Assembly: GCA_023390655.1 (NCBI GenBank)
Contig: JAEWCL010000009.1
Coordinates: forward strand, 1 to 64,000
Reading direction: 5' to 3'
Origin: Bacillota bacterium
GTDB lineage: Bacteria > Bacillota > Clostridia > Christensenellales > CAG-138
Length of the DNA: 64,000 nt
The notes under the pieces were generated by a model that saw only the letters and a list, made by a program, of their open reading frames with translations, had not been told where the DNA came from and did not search any database. How positions within the stretch are numbered: the first letter of the stretch is position 1; each line of letters starts with the position of its first letter. Shown in pieces: positions 1 to 7,753 of this stretch. The position numbers and the translations under genes were made by a program.

Positions 1-143
1 TTGCTAAAAAGCTCGAACACCTTTTCTTCAAATTTACGCACGACCATCATCCCCTCCATCAGGCGACGAAGGAGTTCTTTATCATCCTTATAGCAATCTT
101 CCGGGCTTGTACAGGTAAACGTGTCAAACTTCGGATCTGCCAC
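1..143 (-). CDS. Thiamine-diphosphate-dependent dehydrogenase E1 alpha, 5' end only
   Basis: This gene runs off the left edge; only about 47 N-terminal codons are present. The readable peptide contains KDDKELLRRLMEGMMVVRKF followed by EEKVFELF. That pattern (a helix with a basic R-[RK]-F-E-E-K-V-x-E-L-F stretch) is typical of the start of the E1 alpha subunit of pyruvate, acetoin or branched-chain 2-oxo-acid dehydrogenases, which decarboxylate a 2-oxo acid with thiamine diphosphate. I chose the GTG at 143 because AAGGAAGTGA lies about eight bases upstream; an in-frame stop sits 10 codons before it. The catalytic region is outside the window, so the substrate cannot be told. It lies downstream of ptsI-ptsH on the same strand but behind a terminator. 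Confidence 0.55.
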   Translation of the reverse strand, partial: MADPKFDTFTCTSPEDCYKDDKELLRRLMEGMMVVRKFEEKVFELFS

Positions 144-260
144 AACGGTCACTTCCTTTCAATCCTCATCGTTGCAAAACAGAGGCTATCGGAATCCGAC
201 TGTTTTGCCCATGCCTTATCTTAACCAGAGTCAATTTGCTTTACAGGTAAACGGCGCAAA

Positions 261-289
261 AAAAATAATACGCCGCTGCCGCGGCGTAT
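261..289 (-). terminator. Rho-independent terminator after ptsH
   Basis: A perfect 9-bp stem (268-276 with 281-289, loop TGCC) is followed on the minus strand by TATTATTTTTTTT. It closes the ptsI-ptsH unit. The plus side also has a short T-rich run, so it may work in both directions. Confidence 0.85.
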
Positions 290-400
290 CAAAAAGTCTT
301 TTTCTAACGAAAGCTATCCTGCTGCAGATTTGAACACCTGCCGGGAAACCTGCATCCCTGCCTCAATCAGAACAATCCCGGCCGGCACCATAATTCCGTA

Positions 401-673
401 TTACTCGCCAAACCCGGACTCGATGAGCGCAATCAGCGTATCCACCGCCGGTACCTCATCCTCGCCTTTTGCGGTAATCTCCACTTCCTCATTCTGGCTG
501 AGCCCCTGGGAAAGCAGCAGCACGATGGACTTTGCATTGACGCCCGCACCCGCCCCATCCGTACGGCGGATGGTAATTTTGGATGCAAATTTATTGGCTG
601 CAGACACAAATTCGGATGCGGGCCGCGCATGCAGGCCTGTGGCGTTTTTCACAACGGCGGATTTTGTATACAT
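401..673 (-). CDS. ptsH: HPr phosphocarrier protein of the PTS
   Basis: HPr takes the phosphoryl group from Enzyme I and passes it to the sugar-specific IIA proteins in the cytoplasm. The 90-residue protein has the phospho-histidine motif GLHARPA with His15. It also has the regulatory serine in NAKSIVLLLS, the site of HPr kinase/phosphorylase in Firmicutes; here it is Ser49, because a GAGAG-rich loop just before it is about three residues longer than in Bacillus HPr (Ser46). Presence of the serine implies CcpA-type carbon control in this organism (inference). The gene lies 59 bp downstream of ptsI, the reverse of the common ptsH-ptsI order, and ends before a strong terminator. Confidence 0.95.
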   Translation of the reverse strand: MYTKSAVVKNATGLHARPASEFVSAANKFASKITIRRTDGAGAGVNAKSIVLLLSQGLSQNEEVEITAKGEDEVPAVDTLIALIESGFGE

Positions 674-732
674 GCTCTTTGAACTTCTCCTTCATTCATG
701 ATGGACCGCCGCCTTTTATGCGTATCTTCCCG

Positions 733-2451
733 TTACAAAAGCTCCGAAAGCTCTTTTTCGAGATATTGCTTTACCTCGCCAGCCGTAGAAAGGGTATTTA
801 CGGTCTTGGCGAGCGCCTGTGCACGCACAACGGTAAGGCCTGACAGCAACTTTTTCACGGGCGCCACGGAGGCGAGTCCCATGCTTAGCTTGCGCATCCC
901 AAGGCCAACCAATACGGCGGCGGCAAGCGGATCGCCGCCCATTTCGCCGCAGACGCTCACGGGCTTATTCTGAAGCTGGAATTGCTCCACCACATAGCCG
1001 ATCAAACGGAACATGGCGGGATGGAAGCTCTGGTAGTACTCGACAAGCGCCGGATTCATACGATCCACCGCTGTCATATACTGGCACAGGTCGTTTGAGC
1101 CGATGGATGCGAAATCGACCTCCTGCGCGGCAATATCCGCAATGAGCGCAATGGAGGGAATTTCCACCATAATGCCAAGCTTGTAGGCGCCAAACGGGAT
1201 TTCTTCGTGCGTAAGCTCCGCTTTTGCTTCCTCAATCATGGCCTTGGCGCGGCGGATATCATCAAGGCTTGCGACCATCGGCAGCATGATCCAAAGATTG
1301 CCGTGCACAGCGGCGCGAAGCGCAGCACGCAGCTGGGTGCGGAACAGCGCCGGATGCATAAAGCAAAGTCTTAACGCGCGGTTGCCCAAAAACGGATTGT
1401 CCTCTTTGGGCAGCTGCATGCTCTTTAGCTGCTTGTCTCCGCCGATGTCGAGCGTGCGCAGGATGACAGGGCGGCCCGCGAATGTTTCAAGCACCTTGCG
1501 GTAGGAAAGATATTGTTCCTCTTCCGTTGGAAGCTGGGACCTGCCCATATATAGAAACTCCGTGCGGAACAGGCCGACGCCGTCCGTATAGCGGTTGCCG
1601 TCAAGCTCTTCCTTGCCTGCGGAACCAATGTTGAGGTGGACGTCCACGCGCACACCGTCCGCGGTAAGCGGATGCGCATCCAAAAACTTCTTGGTATCCG
1701 CCACTTTTGCGCGGTATTCCTGAAGCTTCTTTTCATAATCCAAGCGTTCCTCGTCCGTAGGGTCTGCAATCACAAGCCCCCGGATGGCGTCCACAATGAC
1801 GTGGCCGCCCTGCCGCAGGCAGGTCATGAGATTGGGAATGCCGAGTACGGCAGGGATTTCATAGCTTCTTGCGATGATGGCGGAATGGGAGGTCGCGCCG
1901 CCGACCTCGGTCAGGATGGCAAGCACCCGCTTGCGGTTGAGCGTTGCGGTATCCGAAGGGAACAGATCCTCCGCAACCACAATGACATCCTGTTCCAATG
2001 TCGCAAGGTTCTTTTCCTCCACGCCTGCCCAGCAGCGCAGCAGCCGGTTGCGCACATCCTTCAGATCGAGCGCGCGCTCACGGATCAATTCATCCTCCAG
2101 ATTTTCAAAGATCTGAATGTAGCGGTCATATACCTGGGAAACCGCGTAATCAGCCGAATAGAGCTCGTCCTTCACCAGTTCAAGGATATCCTCTTCCATG
2201 GTGATGTCCGTCAAGATTGCCTGATGCGCAATAAAGATATTCGCTTTGTCCGGGTCCTCCTGTTCCATACGGGCAACGATGCTTTCAAGCTCTTTTTCCG
2301 CGGCAAGCTTTGCGTGATGATATTTCTCGATATTCGCCTGCACGTCCTCGCCGGGGATGCTGCACGGACAAACCTCCGGCGAAAACGGCTGGAACAAATA
2401 CACTTCGCCAATTGCAATTCCCGGGGATACCGGATTCCCTTTGATCGTCAT
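733..2451 (-). CDS. ptsI: Enzyme I of the PTS (PEP-protein phosphotransferase)
   Basis: Enzyme I autophosphorylates with phosphoenolpyruvate and phosphorylates HPr. Length (572 residues) is normal. The N-terminal part holds the active-site segment GGATSHSAIIARS with the phospho-histidine at residue 189. The C-terminal TIM barrel shows the PEP-binding signatures, including TLDIGGDK, GNRALR, GSNDLCQY and VCGEMGGDP. The start is set by GGAGGG about six bases before the ATG. It forms an operon with ptsH downstream. A good promoter lies about 90 bp upstream. Next to it on the same strand is a galactitol-type permease, so general and specific PTS parts are clustered here. Confidence 0.96.
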   Translation of the reverse strand: MTIKGNPVSPGIAIGEVYLFQPFSPEVCPCSIPGEDVQANIEKYHHAKLAAEKELESIVARMEQEDPDKANIFIAHQAILTDITMEEDILELVKDELYSADYAVSQVYDRYIQIFENLEDELIRERALDLKDVRNRLLRCWAGVEEKNLATLEQDVIVVAEDLFPSDTATLNRKRVLAILTEVGGATSHSAIIARSYEIPAVLGIPNLMTCLRQGGHVIVDAIRGLVIADPTDEERLDYEKKLQEYRAKVADTKKFLDAHPLTADGVRVDVHLNIGSAGKEELDGNRYTDGVGLFRTEFLYMGRSQLPTEEEQYLSYRKVLETFAGRPVILRTLDIGGDKQLKSMQLPKEDNPFLGNRALRLCFMHPALFRTQLRAALRAAVHGNLWIMLPMVASLDDIRRAKAMIEEAKAELTHEEIPFGAYKLGIMVEIPSIALIADIAAQEVDFASIGSNDLCQYMTAVDRMNPALVEYYQSFHPAMFRLIGYVVEQFQLQNKPVSVCGEMGGDPLAAAVLVGLGMRKLSMGLASVAPVKKLLSGLTVVRAQALAKTVNTLSTAGEVKQYLEKELSELL

Positions 2452-2549
2452 ACCTGACCCTCCATCTCTTTCATGCAGCCCATGCGATGTATCTCACAGG
2501 CGCTGCAGGCCTGCACTTTCCAACGTTTTACTCCTTATTGTAGCACAAA

Positions 2550-2577
2550 ATTGTAGCACAAACGCCCTGCGCGTCAA
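2550..2577 (-). promoter_or_regulatory. Promoter for ptsI-ptsH
   Basis: On the minus strand TTGACG (2572-2577) is separated by 16 bp from TACAAT (2550-2555). A second TACAAT follows 13 bp downstream (2537-2542) inside a direct repeat of ATTGTAGCACAAA-like sequence. The -35 box lies in the loop of the hairpin at 2561-2592. Confidence 0.6.
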
Positions 2578-2592
2578 GAAAAGCAGGGCGTT
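2561..2592. terminator. 10-bp hairpin overlapping the ptsI promoter
   Basis: AACGCCCTGC (2561-2570) pairs perfectly with GCAGGGCGTT (2583-2592) around a 12-nt loop. The same AACGCCC/GGGCGTT design recurs in terminators at 19284-19312 and 33633-33665, so it is probably this genome's terminator style. Here neither side has a long T-run, so it is either a weak terminator for the upstream gene or an operator-like dyad around the ptsI -35 box. Confidence 0.45.
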
Positions 2593-2728
2593 GGGTCTAT
2601 GCCGCAAACGGCCGCGGCTGCTGCTGTGCTTATGGCTTGCCGGGAATGCTATCCTCTTTACAACCTCCTCCGGCATCGGAGCGGCATCCTGCCCGTAATA
2701 CCGGAAGACGTTCACAGCCTATTCCGTG

Positions 2729-3265
2729 TTATTCCTTAAAGAACGGATCGATTTCAAGTTCCTGCTCGACGGGTTCCCTTTGTATATAGCAGGGCCGGGT
2801 ATGAAACATGCGCTCACGTCCGCGAAATTTCAGGTTCCCCGGATGTACGCGCTTTTCGATGCAGTACAGCTCATCTATGAGCTCCTCGCGGTTTTCAAAG
2901 TAGTAATAGTGCACCCAATACCGGCCGCGCCTGCCGCCCACCTCCTCCACGCGGATATAAAACTGGGCGTTTGCAAACTCGCGTACGCTGAACGTCTTCA
3001 GCTTGCGGATGGTATAGCGCGCTTCCCCAAAAGAAACGAACGAGATCGTCTCATCGTCAATGACGACCCGCTTCGGATTGCTTTTGAATACAAATGTATT
3101 AAGCGCCCCGTAGACCGCGGCACACACGCCGAACAGATAAATGTACCGTGTGGGATCGAGCGCATACAGCACCGCAAGCGCCGGCGCGAGCGCAATGAGA
3201 ATACAGCCGATCCACACAACGCGGAACCGGTATCCTTTGGGCTCATAGGCGTATGATTTTATCAT
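2729..3265 (-). CDS. Small membrane protein with PH-like C-terminal region, unknown function
   Basis: Not assigned to a characterised protein. The N-terminal 60 residues hold two hydrophobic segments (about residues 13-35 and 40-57) joined by a short loop. The rest alternates short beta-type stretches (RVVIDDETISFVSFGEARY, FYIRVEEVGG, RYWVHYYYFENREEL), resembling the pleckstrin-like domain of bacterial YcxB/bPH membrane proteins; that resemblance is my inference. I placed the start at the second ATG (3265) because GGGAAGGG lies nine bases before it, while the first ATG touches the ribosome binding site. It is on the same strand as gatC and ptsI but separated from both by hairpins. Confidence 0.6.
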   Translation of the reverse strand: MIKSYAYEPKGYRFRVVWIGCILIALAPALAVLYALDPTRYIYLFGVCAAVYGALNTFVFKSNPKRVVIDDETISFVSFGEARYTIRKLKTFSVREFANAQFYIRVEEVGGRRGRYWVHYYYFENREELIDELYCIEKRVHPGNLKFRGRERMFHTRPCYIQREPVEQELEIDPFFKE

Positions 3266-3295
3266 GCAATCCATCCCTTCCCTTTACATGCCGGT

Positions 3296-3319
3296 GCCGC
3301 CCGGCTCTGGCCGGGCGGC
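3296..3319. terminator. GC-rich hairpin after gatC
   Basis: GCCGCCCGG (3296-3304) pairs with CCGGGCGGC (3311-3319) around a 6-nt loop. There is no clear T-run on the minus strand, so it may be a processing hairpin rather than a complete terminator. Confidence 0.45.
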
Positions 3320-3351
3320 AGGTTTCTTAGATACGGGGAGCGCCTATGCGC

Positions 3352-4710
3352 TTACGGCTGCGCGGCGGCGGTCTCTCTTATGATCTTGCGGCGGTTGATG
3401 ACCGCCATGGCAATTGCTACCACCGCAACGATGCCGATACCGAGCCAGCCAAGGCCGGAGATGCGGAAGAACGCCCATGTCAGCGGATTGGATCCGTCGC
3501 ACAAACTGGAGAAGTTGCCCGCGTTTGCATAGGAAGCCGGGTTTGCGGCAACAGCGGCCTTTACAAACATATCCACCATGTCGGTACCGCAGTAGAGCAT
3601 GATGATGAGGGTAAAGAAGCCGGAGATGAGGCTGCGCAAAAAATCGCCCTTGGCTGCGGGAATAAACAGGACGAACATCCACGGGATGACCGCAAGGTCC
3701 GCAAACGGCAGCACGCGGTTGCCCGGGAGGATCACCGCTAAGAGAACGCTCACGGGAACAAGGATCAGCGCGGAGGTCATGCAGATGGGGTGGCCGATGC
3801 CAACGGCGGAGTCAAGGCCGATGTAGAGCTTGCCGCCGCCCTTGACACGCTTTGAAATAAACTCCTGCGCGGCGTCGGACACCGGGATCAGTCCCTCCAT
3901 CAACAGGGCCGCCATTTTGGGGATGAGCACAAGGCACGCGGAGAGGCTCATGCCAAGCTTGAGCACCTCTTTGATGTCGTACCCCCCCAGCCAGCCTAAG
4001 ATGATGCCGAATACCAGGCCGATGAGAATGGGCTCACCCAGGATACCAAGACGCCTCTGGATTTTTTCCATATCCACATTCACTTTGTTCAGGCCCGGTA
4101 TTTTATCAATGATCTTGCAGAAGAGATAAGCAAAGGGAACGAAAGCGGTGGTAAAGCCGTGCGGCAGGGAGATGCCGGGGAGGCCGTTGTATTTTTCAAG
4201 CCCCGGCGCACTCCAGTCTCCCAGCACCATAATGATGACCATGTTGAGCGCCGCGGCGACGATGCCCATCCACAGGCTGCCCGTGTAGCTCTGCACAATC
4301 GCGCCGGTAAAGGCGAAGTGCCAGTAATCCCAGATATCCACGTCAACCGTCTGCGTCGTTTTTGTAAGCAGCATGAGGACGTTGACAATGATGCCGATCG
4401 GGATGATGAACGTGCCGACCTGGGACGCGAACGCGATGGCTGCGGACGCAACCCAGCCGATGTCCACAGCGTCCAGTGTCAAGCCGTAACGCTTCACCAT
4501 TTCCTGTACGGCAGGCCCGAGGCTGCTGCCCAAGAGGCCCGTAACAAGTCCCAGACCAATAAACCCTACGCCGACCGTCAGGCCCGCGCGCAGGGATTTC
4601 CCGAACGGAGCGCCCAAAACAAGGCCAAATATGAGCATGATGACGGGCATCATGACCGATACGCCCAGGTCGGAGATAAATTTGAATACGCCTAAAATTG
4701 CATCTACCAT
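3352..4710 (-). CDS. gatC: Galactitol-type PTS permease subunit IIC
   Basis: This 452-residue polytopic membrane protein is the transport channel of a galactitol-family (SgcC/GatC) PTS permease. It is hydrophobic along its whole length, with about ten to twelve membrane spans. It begins with the family's typical N-terminal segment (DAILGVFKFISDLGVSVMMP, then a Leu/Gly-rich span). The stretch with VDIGWVASAAIAFAS and VGTFIIPIGI also fits. The true sugar could be galactitol or another alditol or pentose, since members of this family differ. It lies 92 bp downstream of the IIB gene on the same strand and presumably is co-transcribed with it. Confidence 0.9.
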   Translation of the reverse strand: MVDAILGVFKFISDLGVSVMMPVIMLIFGLVLGAPFGKSLRAGLTVGVGFIGLGLVTGLLGSSLGPAVQEMVKRYGLTLDAVDIGWVASAAIAFASQVGTFIIPIGIIVNVLMLLTKTTQTVDVDIWDYWHFAFTGAIVQSYTGSLWMGIVAAALNMVIIMVLGDWSAPGLEKYNGLPGISLPHGFTTAFVPFAYLFCKIIDKIPGLNKVNVDMEKIQRRLGILGEPILIGLVFGIILGWLGGYDIKEVLKLGMSLSACLVLIPKMAALLMEGLIPVSDAAQEFISKRVKGGGKLYIGLDSAVGIGHPICMTSALILVPVSVLLAVILPGNRVLPFADLAVIPWMFVLFIPAAKGDFLRSLISGFFTLIIMLYCGTDMVDMFVKAAVAANPASYANAGNFSSLCDGSNPLTWAFFRISGLGWLGIGIVAVVAIAMAVINRRKIIRETAAAQP

Positions 4711-4802
4711 AGTAACCCCCTGGATTTCCAGTATTGCTTTTGTTCAAACGCGCATGAAGCGATTTCCCGTTGCGCTGTTGCGCGTTGAATTCGGATACTT
4801 TG

Positions 4803-5108
4803 CTATTTTCCGTTTGGCCACAGGATGGCAATCACCTGATCCGCAACTTTGTCCATCCCTACGCCGGTAACCAGCGGAAGCGCGTTGACGCAGGGCGTCT
4901 TCAGGTAGCTTGGAACCGTGGTGGTGTGGACAATGACGTCAAACGCGTCATCCTTGGACGCAAGCTCTGCGATCTTGTACTGGGTTGTCTTGTAAAGCCC
5001 CTTGTATCCCCGCTCGTCAAGCAGCTTGCTTAGACGGGTGGTGGCAAGCGTGGATGTGACGACGCCTGTCCCACAGGAAATCAGAATGTTTTTCATGTTG
5101 CCGGCCAT
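4803..5108 (-). CDS. gatB: Galactitol-type PTS subunit IIB
   Basis: This is the small cytoplasmic IIB protein that carries the phosphoryl group on a cysteine and gives it to the sugar during transport. It has 101 residues, normal for the free-standing galactitol IIB. The phospho-cysteine loop is ISCGTGVVTST with Cys12 right after the first beta strand. The start is supported by AGGAGGTAAGG just before the ATG. It is followed by gatC. The IIA partner is divergently encoded about 200 bp away. Confidence 0.92.
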   Translation of the reverse strand: MAGNMKNILISCGTGVVTSTLATTRLSKLLDERGYKGLYKTTQYKIAELASKDDAFDVIVHTTTVPSYLKTPCVNALPLVTGVGMDKVADQVIAILWPNGK

Positions 5109-5308
5109 TGCCTTACCTCCTGCATATTGTGTTTACCGAAAAATGTGTGTCTCCCGTGAGAATACCTGGGCTGCGGCAGCCCAGGGTGCCTGTGAAAGCA
5201 CGTTTTCCCAATGTGCCCATACCCTGCATCGAATGTTAGGTTTTCCAGAATACTAGGATCGTATCCTGAACTCAGAACGGTTTCATAAAAAATAGCGGAG
5301 GTTTTCTA
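5109..5308. promoter_or_regulatory. Divergent control region between PTS IIB-IIC and IIA genes
   Basis: Two dyads are visible. CCTGGGCTGC/GCAGCCCAGG (5165-5174 with 5176-5185) is a nearly continuous palindrome. AGGAT-CGT-ATCCT (5255-5267) lies about 40 bp before the IIA start. Either could bind a regulator controlling both directions. No clear consensus promoter was found. Confidence 0.4.
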
Positions 5309-5785
5309 ATGATGAAAGAGCAGACGGCGTTTGCCGATAAAGTACGCGAAGAGCTTGTATTGCTGGACGTGGAGGGCGGGACCCGGGATGAGGTACTGTA
5401 TCAAATTGCAAAGGTCATCATGGATAAGGGCATTGCCAAGGAGACGTTTTATGACGCGCTTCTTCAGCGTGAAAACGACTATCCCACCGGGCTTCCCATC
5501 GGCGAAATCAACATCGCCATCCCGCACACGTATCCTGAGCATATCAACGAGATTGCCATCACCGTCGCGACCCTAAAAAAACCGGTCCTGTTTCGCAACA
5601 TGGGCGATAAGGACGAAGAAATCCCCGTCTCCGTAATTCTGTGCCTGACCATGAAAAAGCTGGACGATAATGTAAAGCTCCTCCCCTCACTCATGGGATT
5701 CTTTGCGGATGAGGACAACCTTCGTCAGCTCCTCGCCTGCAAAACGCCCAAAGATGTCATCGCGCTCGTCACCGCAAACCAATAG
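5309..5785 (+). CDS. gatA: Fructose/galactitol-family PTS subunit IIA
   Basis: IIA accepts the phosphoryl group from HPr and passes it to IIB. The 158-residue protein is a stand-alone PTS EIIA type-2 domain with the active histidine in INIAIPHTYPEHI (His73). A good ribosome binding site (GCGGAGG) precedes two consecutive ATGs at 5309 and 5312; either may be used. Unlike usual gat operons, where A, B and C are transcribed together, this gene is divergent from B-C. It is followed by a strong terminator, so it is a single-gene unit. Pairing with the adjacent IIB/IIC is inferred from position and family. Confidence 0.9.
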   Translation: MMKEQTAFADKVREELVLLDVEGGTRDEVLYQIAKVIMDKGIAKETFYDALLQRENDYPTGLPIGEINIAIPHTYPEHINEIAITVATLKKPVLFRNMGDKDEEIPVSVILCLTMKKLDDNVKLLPSLMGFFADEDNLRQLLACKTPKDVIALVTANQ

Positions 5786-5794
5786 CGCTCCCTC

Positions 5795-5840
5795 AAAAGG
5801 CCCGCCGGCAAAGCGATACGGCTTTGCCGGCGGACCTTTT
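5795..5840. terminator. Bidirectional terminator after gatA
   Basis: A long stem is formed by AAAAGG, a C bulge and CCGCCGGCAAAG pairing with CTTTGCCGGCGG and CCTTTT. It is flanked by A-rich and T-rich ends, so it can stop both gatA and the convergent gene on the minus strand. Confidence 0.85.
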
Positions 5841-5875
5841 AACTATATTGCTCCCTGGGAGCCGTCATTGTTCGA

Positions 5876-6748
5876 TCATTTGCCGCACGCCTGCAAGCGC
5901 TCTTTTGCAGCTGCCGCCCACACAAACGTGTTGCCGTTTGCCGCGACATAGCGGTAGCTTCTCTCCGCTTCTTCCCACAGGTTCAGGCGCTCACAAAGCC
6001 GTGCCAGCGCGTAATGAAGCAGCACCCTGTCGTACTCGTTTTTTGCTTGCTCGATATGCTCCCCGATCGCCGCCGTATCGTTATAGCCCTCTTTTGCAAA
6101 TGCCGCAATATACGCCCGCGTCGCAAGGCACAGGCGCTCCGCGGATGCAAACGCTTCCCTGTGGTTCACAGCCGCATCCGCCAAGGCTTTGAGCCTGCTG
6201 TAAAGTTTCACTGCCGCGTCATATTGCCCGGCTTCCACATAACCGATGCAGGCATTGGCGCATACGCCGCACAGGGATACGCGCATATCATGAGTAATCC
6301 ATTCAACATCCGCTTCTTCCCGAGCTTTTTCCCAGAGAGCAACCGCCTGTTCATACGCTCCCGTGGCAAGGTATCCCTTGCCGATAAGATAATCCTTTAC
6401 CACGGCGGCTTGGCGGCTGCCTGTTTGAAACAGCGGCCCCGCCTGCAGGAAGAACGCCGTACTGTCGCAGCGCTGCAGCAGCACTGCGGCTATCTTTTGA
6501 AATTCCCTGTTGCCAACAGAGGATGCGATTGCAGAGGAAACCATCTGCGCCAGAAACAGCCCCAAAAGCGTGAGTATCCAGCGCAGCGCCACGCTCTGCA
6601 CCGCACGGTTGCCCGTAAGCAGGGAGACATAGACCGGCTCTCCCGCAATGGTTGCGATCCGTGGAATGAAAAGAACAATCACAAGCAGGCATGTAATTGC
6701 CAGCAGCACAAAATAGACGCGTTTGCTTTTTTGAAACTCCATAATCAT
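5876..6748 (-). CDS. Membrane-anchored TPR-like protein, unknown function
   Basis: About 290 residues. Two hydrophobic segments near the N-terminus (about residues 13-33 and 50-75) are followed by a soluble helical part. The repeated helix pairs (GKGYLATGAYEQAVALWEKA, GYVEAGQYDAAVKLYSRL, LCERLNLWEEAERSYRYVAA) have the spacing and small/large residue pattern of tetratricopeptide repeats, which bind proteins. I chose the ATG at 6748, preceded by GGGGGAG; the longer reading begins in the coding region of the upstream gene and has no start signal. It lies 20 bp after the next gene upstream, so the two form an operon. The role is unknown. Confidence 0.65.
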   Translation of the reverse strand: MIMEFQKSKRVYFVLLAITCLLVIVLFIPRIATIAGEPVYVSLLTGNRAVQSVALRWILTLLGLFLAQMVSSAIASSVGNREFQKIAAVLLQRCDSTAFFLQAGPLFQTGSRQAAVVKDYLIGKGYLATGAYEQAVALWEKAREEADVEWITHDMRVSLCGVCANACIGYVEAGQYDAAVKLYSRLKALADAAVNHREAFASAERLCLATRAYIAAFAKEGYNDTAAIGEHIEQAKNEYDRVLLHYALARLCERLNLWEEAERSYRYVAANGNTFVWAAAAKERLQACGK

Positions 6749-6768
6749 GATAGATTCTCCCCCGCACG

Positions 6769-7146
6769 CTATCTGCCGGACAGCAGGAATACCAGCCCGC
6801 CGGCTATGGCAAGGATGCCGACAAGCGCCATGCACACGGCGTTGATTTCGATGCTGCTGTTGTTGGCGATTACCACAGCCTGCGGCATCTGTGGATTAAA
6901 GCGTACCTGCTCGAGCGTATTGAGGCGTCTGCCGTCCTGCCGCGTACGCTCCAGCGAACGGACCGTAACAGACCGGTCCCCCCGCATAAAATGATAGACC
7001 GTATACCTGCCCGCAAAGCCTGTGACCCTGGCGCGCACCATTTCACTGTTCTTTACCACGCGGCGCTTTTGTATGATCCGGCGCAGCGCGCTTGCCATCA
7101 GCAGCATCCCGCCCAGCAGGGTCATGACCGCCGTTGTTTGATCCAT
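6769..7146 (-). CDS. Small DUF3592-like membrane protein
   Basis: About 125 residues with an N-terminal membrane span (VMTLLGGMLLMASALRRI) and a C-terminal one (AVCMALVGILAIAGGLVFLL). The intervening extracytoplasmic or cytoplasmic segment contains ARVTGFAGRYTVYHF and VRFNPQMPQAVVI. This layout (TM, small beta domain with a 'RFNP' turn, TM) resembles DUF3592-type proteins, whose role is not known. The ATG at 7146 was taken over the TTG at 7170 because AAGGCGGTG sits at the right distance. It is the first gene of a two-gene unit with the TPR-like protein. Confidence 0.6.
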   Translation of the reverse strand: MDQTTAVMTLLGGMLLMASALRRIIQKRRVVKNSEMVRARVTGFAGRYTVYHFMRGDRSVTVRSLERTRQDGRRLNTLEQVRFNPQMPQAVVIANNSSIEINAVCMALVGILAIAGGLVFLLSGR

Positions 7147-7244
7147 TTGTGAAGCACCGCCTTTTTTCAAGCAATTTAAAGCCCTGTCAGGCCCGTTTGC
7201 ACTTAACTTTTGTCAATGGAGCGGTGTTTCATACGTTCGCCTCC

Positions 7245-7284
7245 TTGACATTTTTAGTTCTATATAGTACAATTCGTAATAGAA
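7245..7284 (+). promoter_or_regulatory. Promoter and possible operator for the marR-nitroreductase operon
   Basis: TTGACA (7245-7250), a 17-bp spacer and TACAAT (7268-7273) form a near-consensus sigma-A promoter. An inverted repeat TTCTAT...ATAGAA (7258-7263 and 7279-7284) straddles the -10 box and could be the MarR operator for autoregulation. Confidence 0.8.
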
Positions 7285-7296
7285 GGAGTGTGCCAT

Positions 7297-7731
7297 TTGA
7301 AAAGCAGAAGCGGCGGATTCTTGATATCACAGATCAAACAGCTTCAAGACAGGGTATTTGATGCGCTGCTGCGCGAAGCGGGCATTGCGGAGCTCAACGG
7401 CGCGCAGGGGAGAATTTTGTATGTGCTCTGGCAGGAAGACAATCTGCCCATTATTGCATTGTCCAAACGCACTTCGCTTGCAAAAACCACGCTCACGGGC
7501 ATGCTTGACCGCATGGAGGAAAGCGGCTTTTTGCGGCGTGTGTATGACGTGCAGGACAGGCGGATGATCCGCATTGTTCTCACGCCAAAAGCAAAAGCGC
7601 TCCACGAAACGTACATCCAGGTATCCGAGCGCATGCTTGCGCTGTTCTACGAGGGACTAGGCGAAGAAGAAATCGATGTCTTTGAACATACCCTTTTGCG
7701 CGTTCTTGAGAATTTGCAAAAACGTATTTAA
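7297..7731 (+). CDS. MarR-family transcriptional regulator
   Basis: A winged-helix repressor of about 144 residues. Helix-turn-helix segment: IIALSKRTSLAKTTLTGML (residues about 58-76). The wing follows in VYDVQDRRMIRIVLT, with the family's conserved D-x-R-D-x-R-like pattern appearing as DVQDRR. Long N- and C-terminal helices would form the dimer interface. I chose the TTG at 7297, eight bases after AGAAGGAG; a GTG at 7288 overlaps that site. It is the first gene of an operon with a nitroreductase 22 bp downstream, a common pairing in which the regulator senses a phenolic or oxidising compound. The promoter carries a candidate operator. Confidence 0.88.
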   Translation: MKSRSGGFLISQIKQLQDRVFDALLREAGIAELNGAQGRILYVLWQEDNLPIIALSKRTSLAKTTLTGMLDRMEESGFLRRVYDVQDRRMIRIVLTPKAKALHETYIQVSERMLALFYEGLGEEEIDVFEHTLLRVLENLQKRI

Positions 7732-7753
7732 CCGGCAACAGGAGGAAACACCT

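Noticed and set aside
5190..5212. Catabolite-responsive (cre) site before the PTS IIA gene (around TGTGAAAGCACGTTTTCC)
   Set aside because: It matches the consensus only partly, with the central CG displaced, so it is not listed as a feature.
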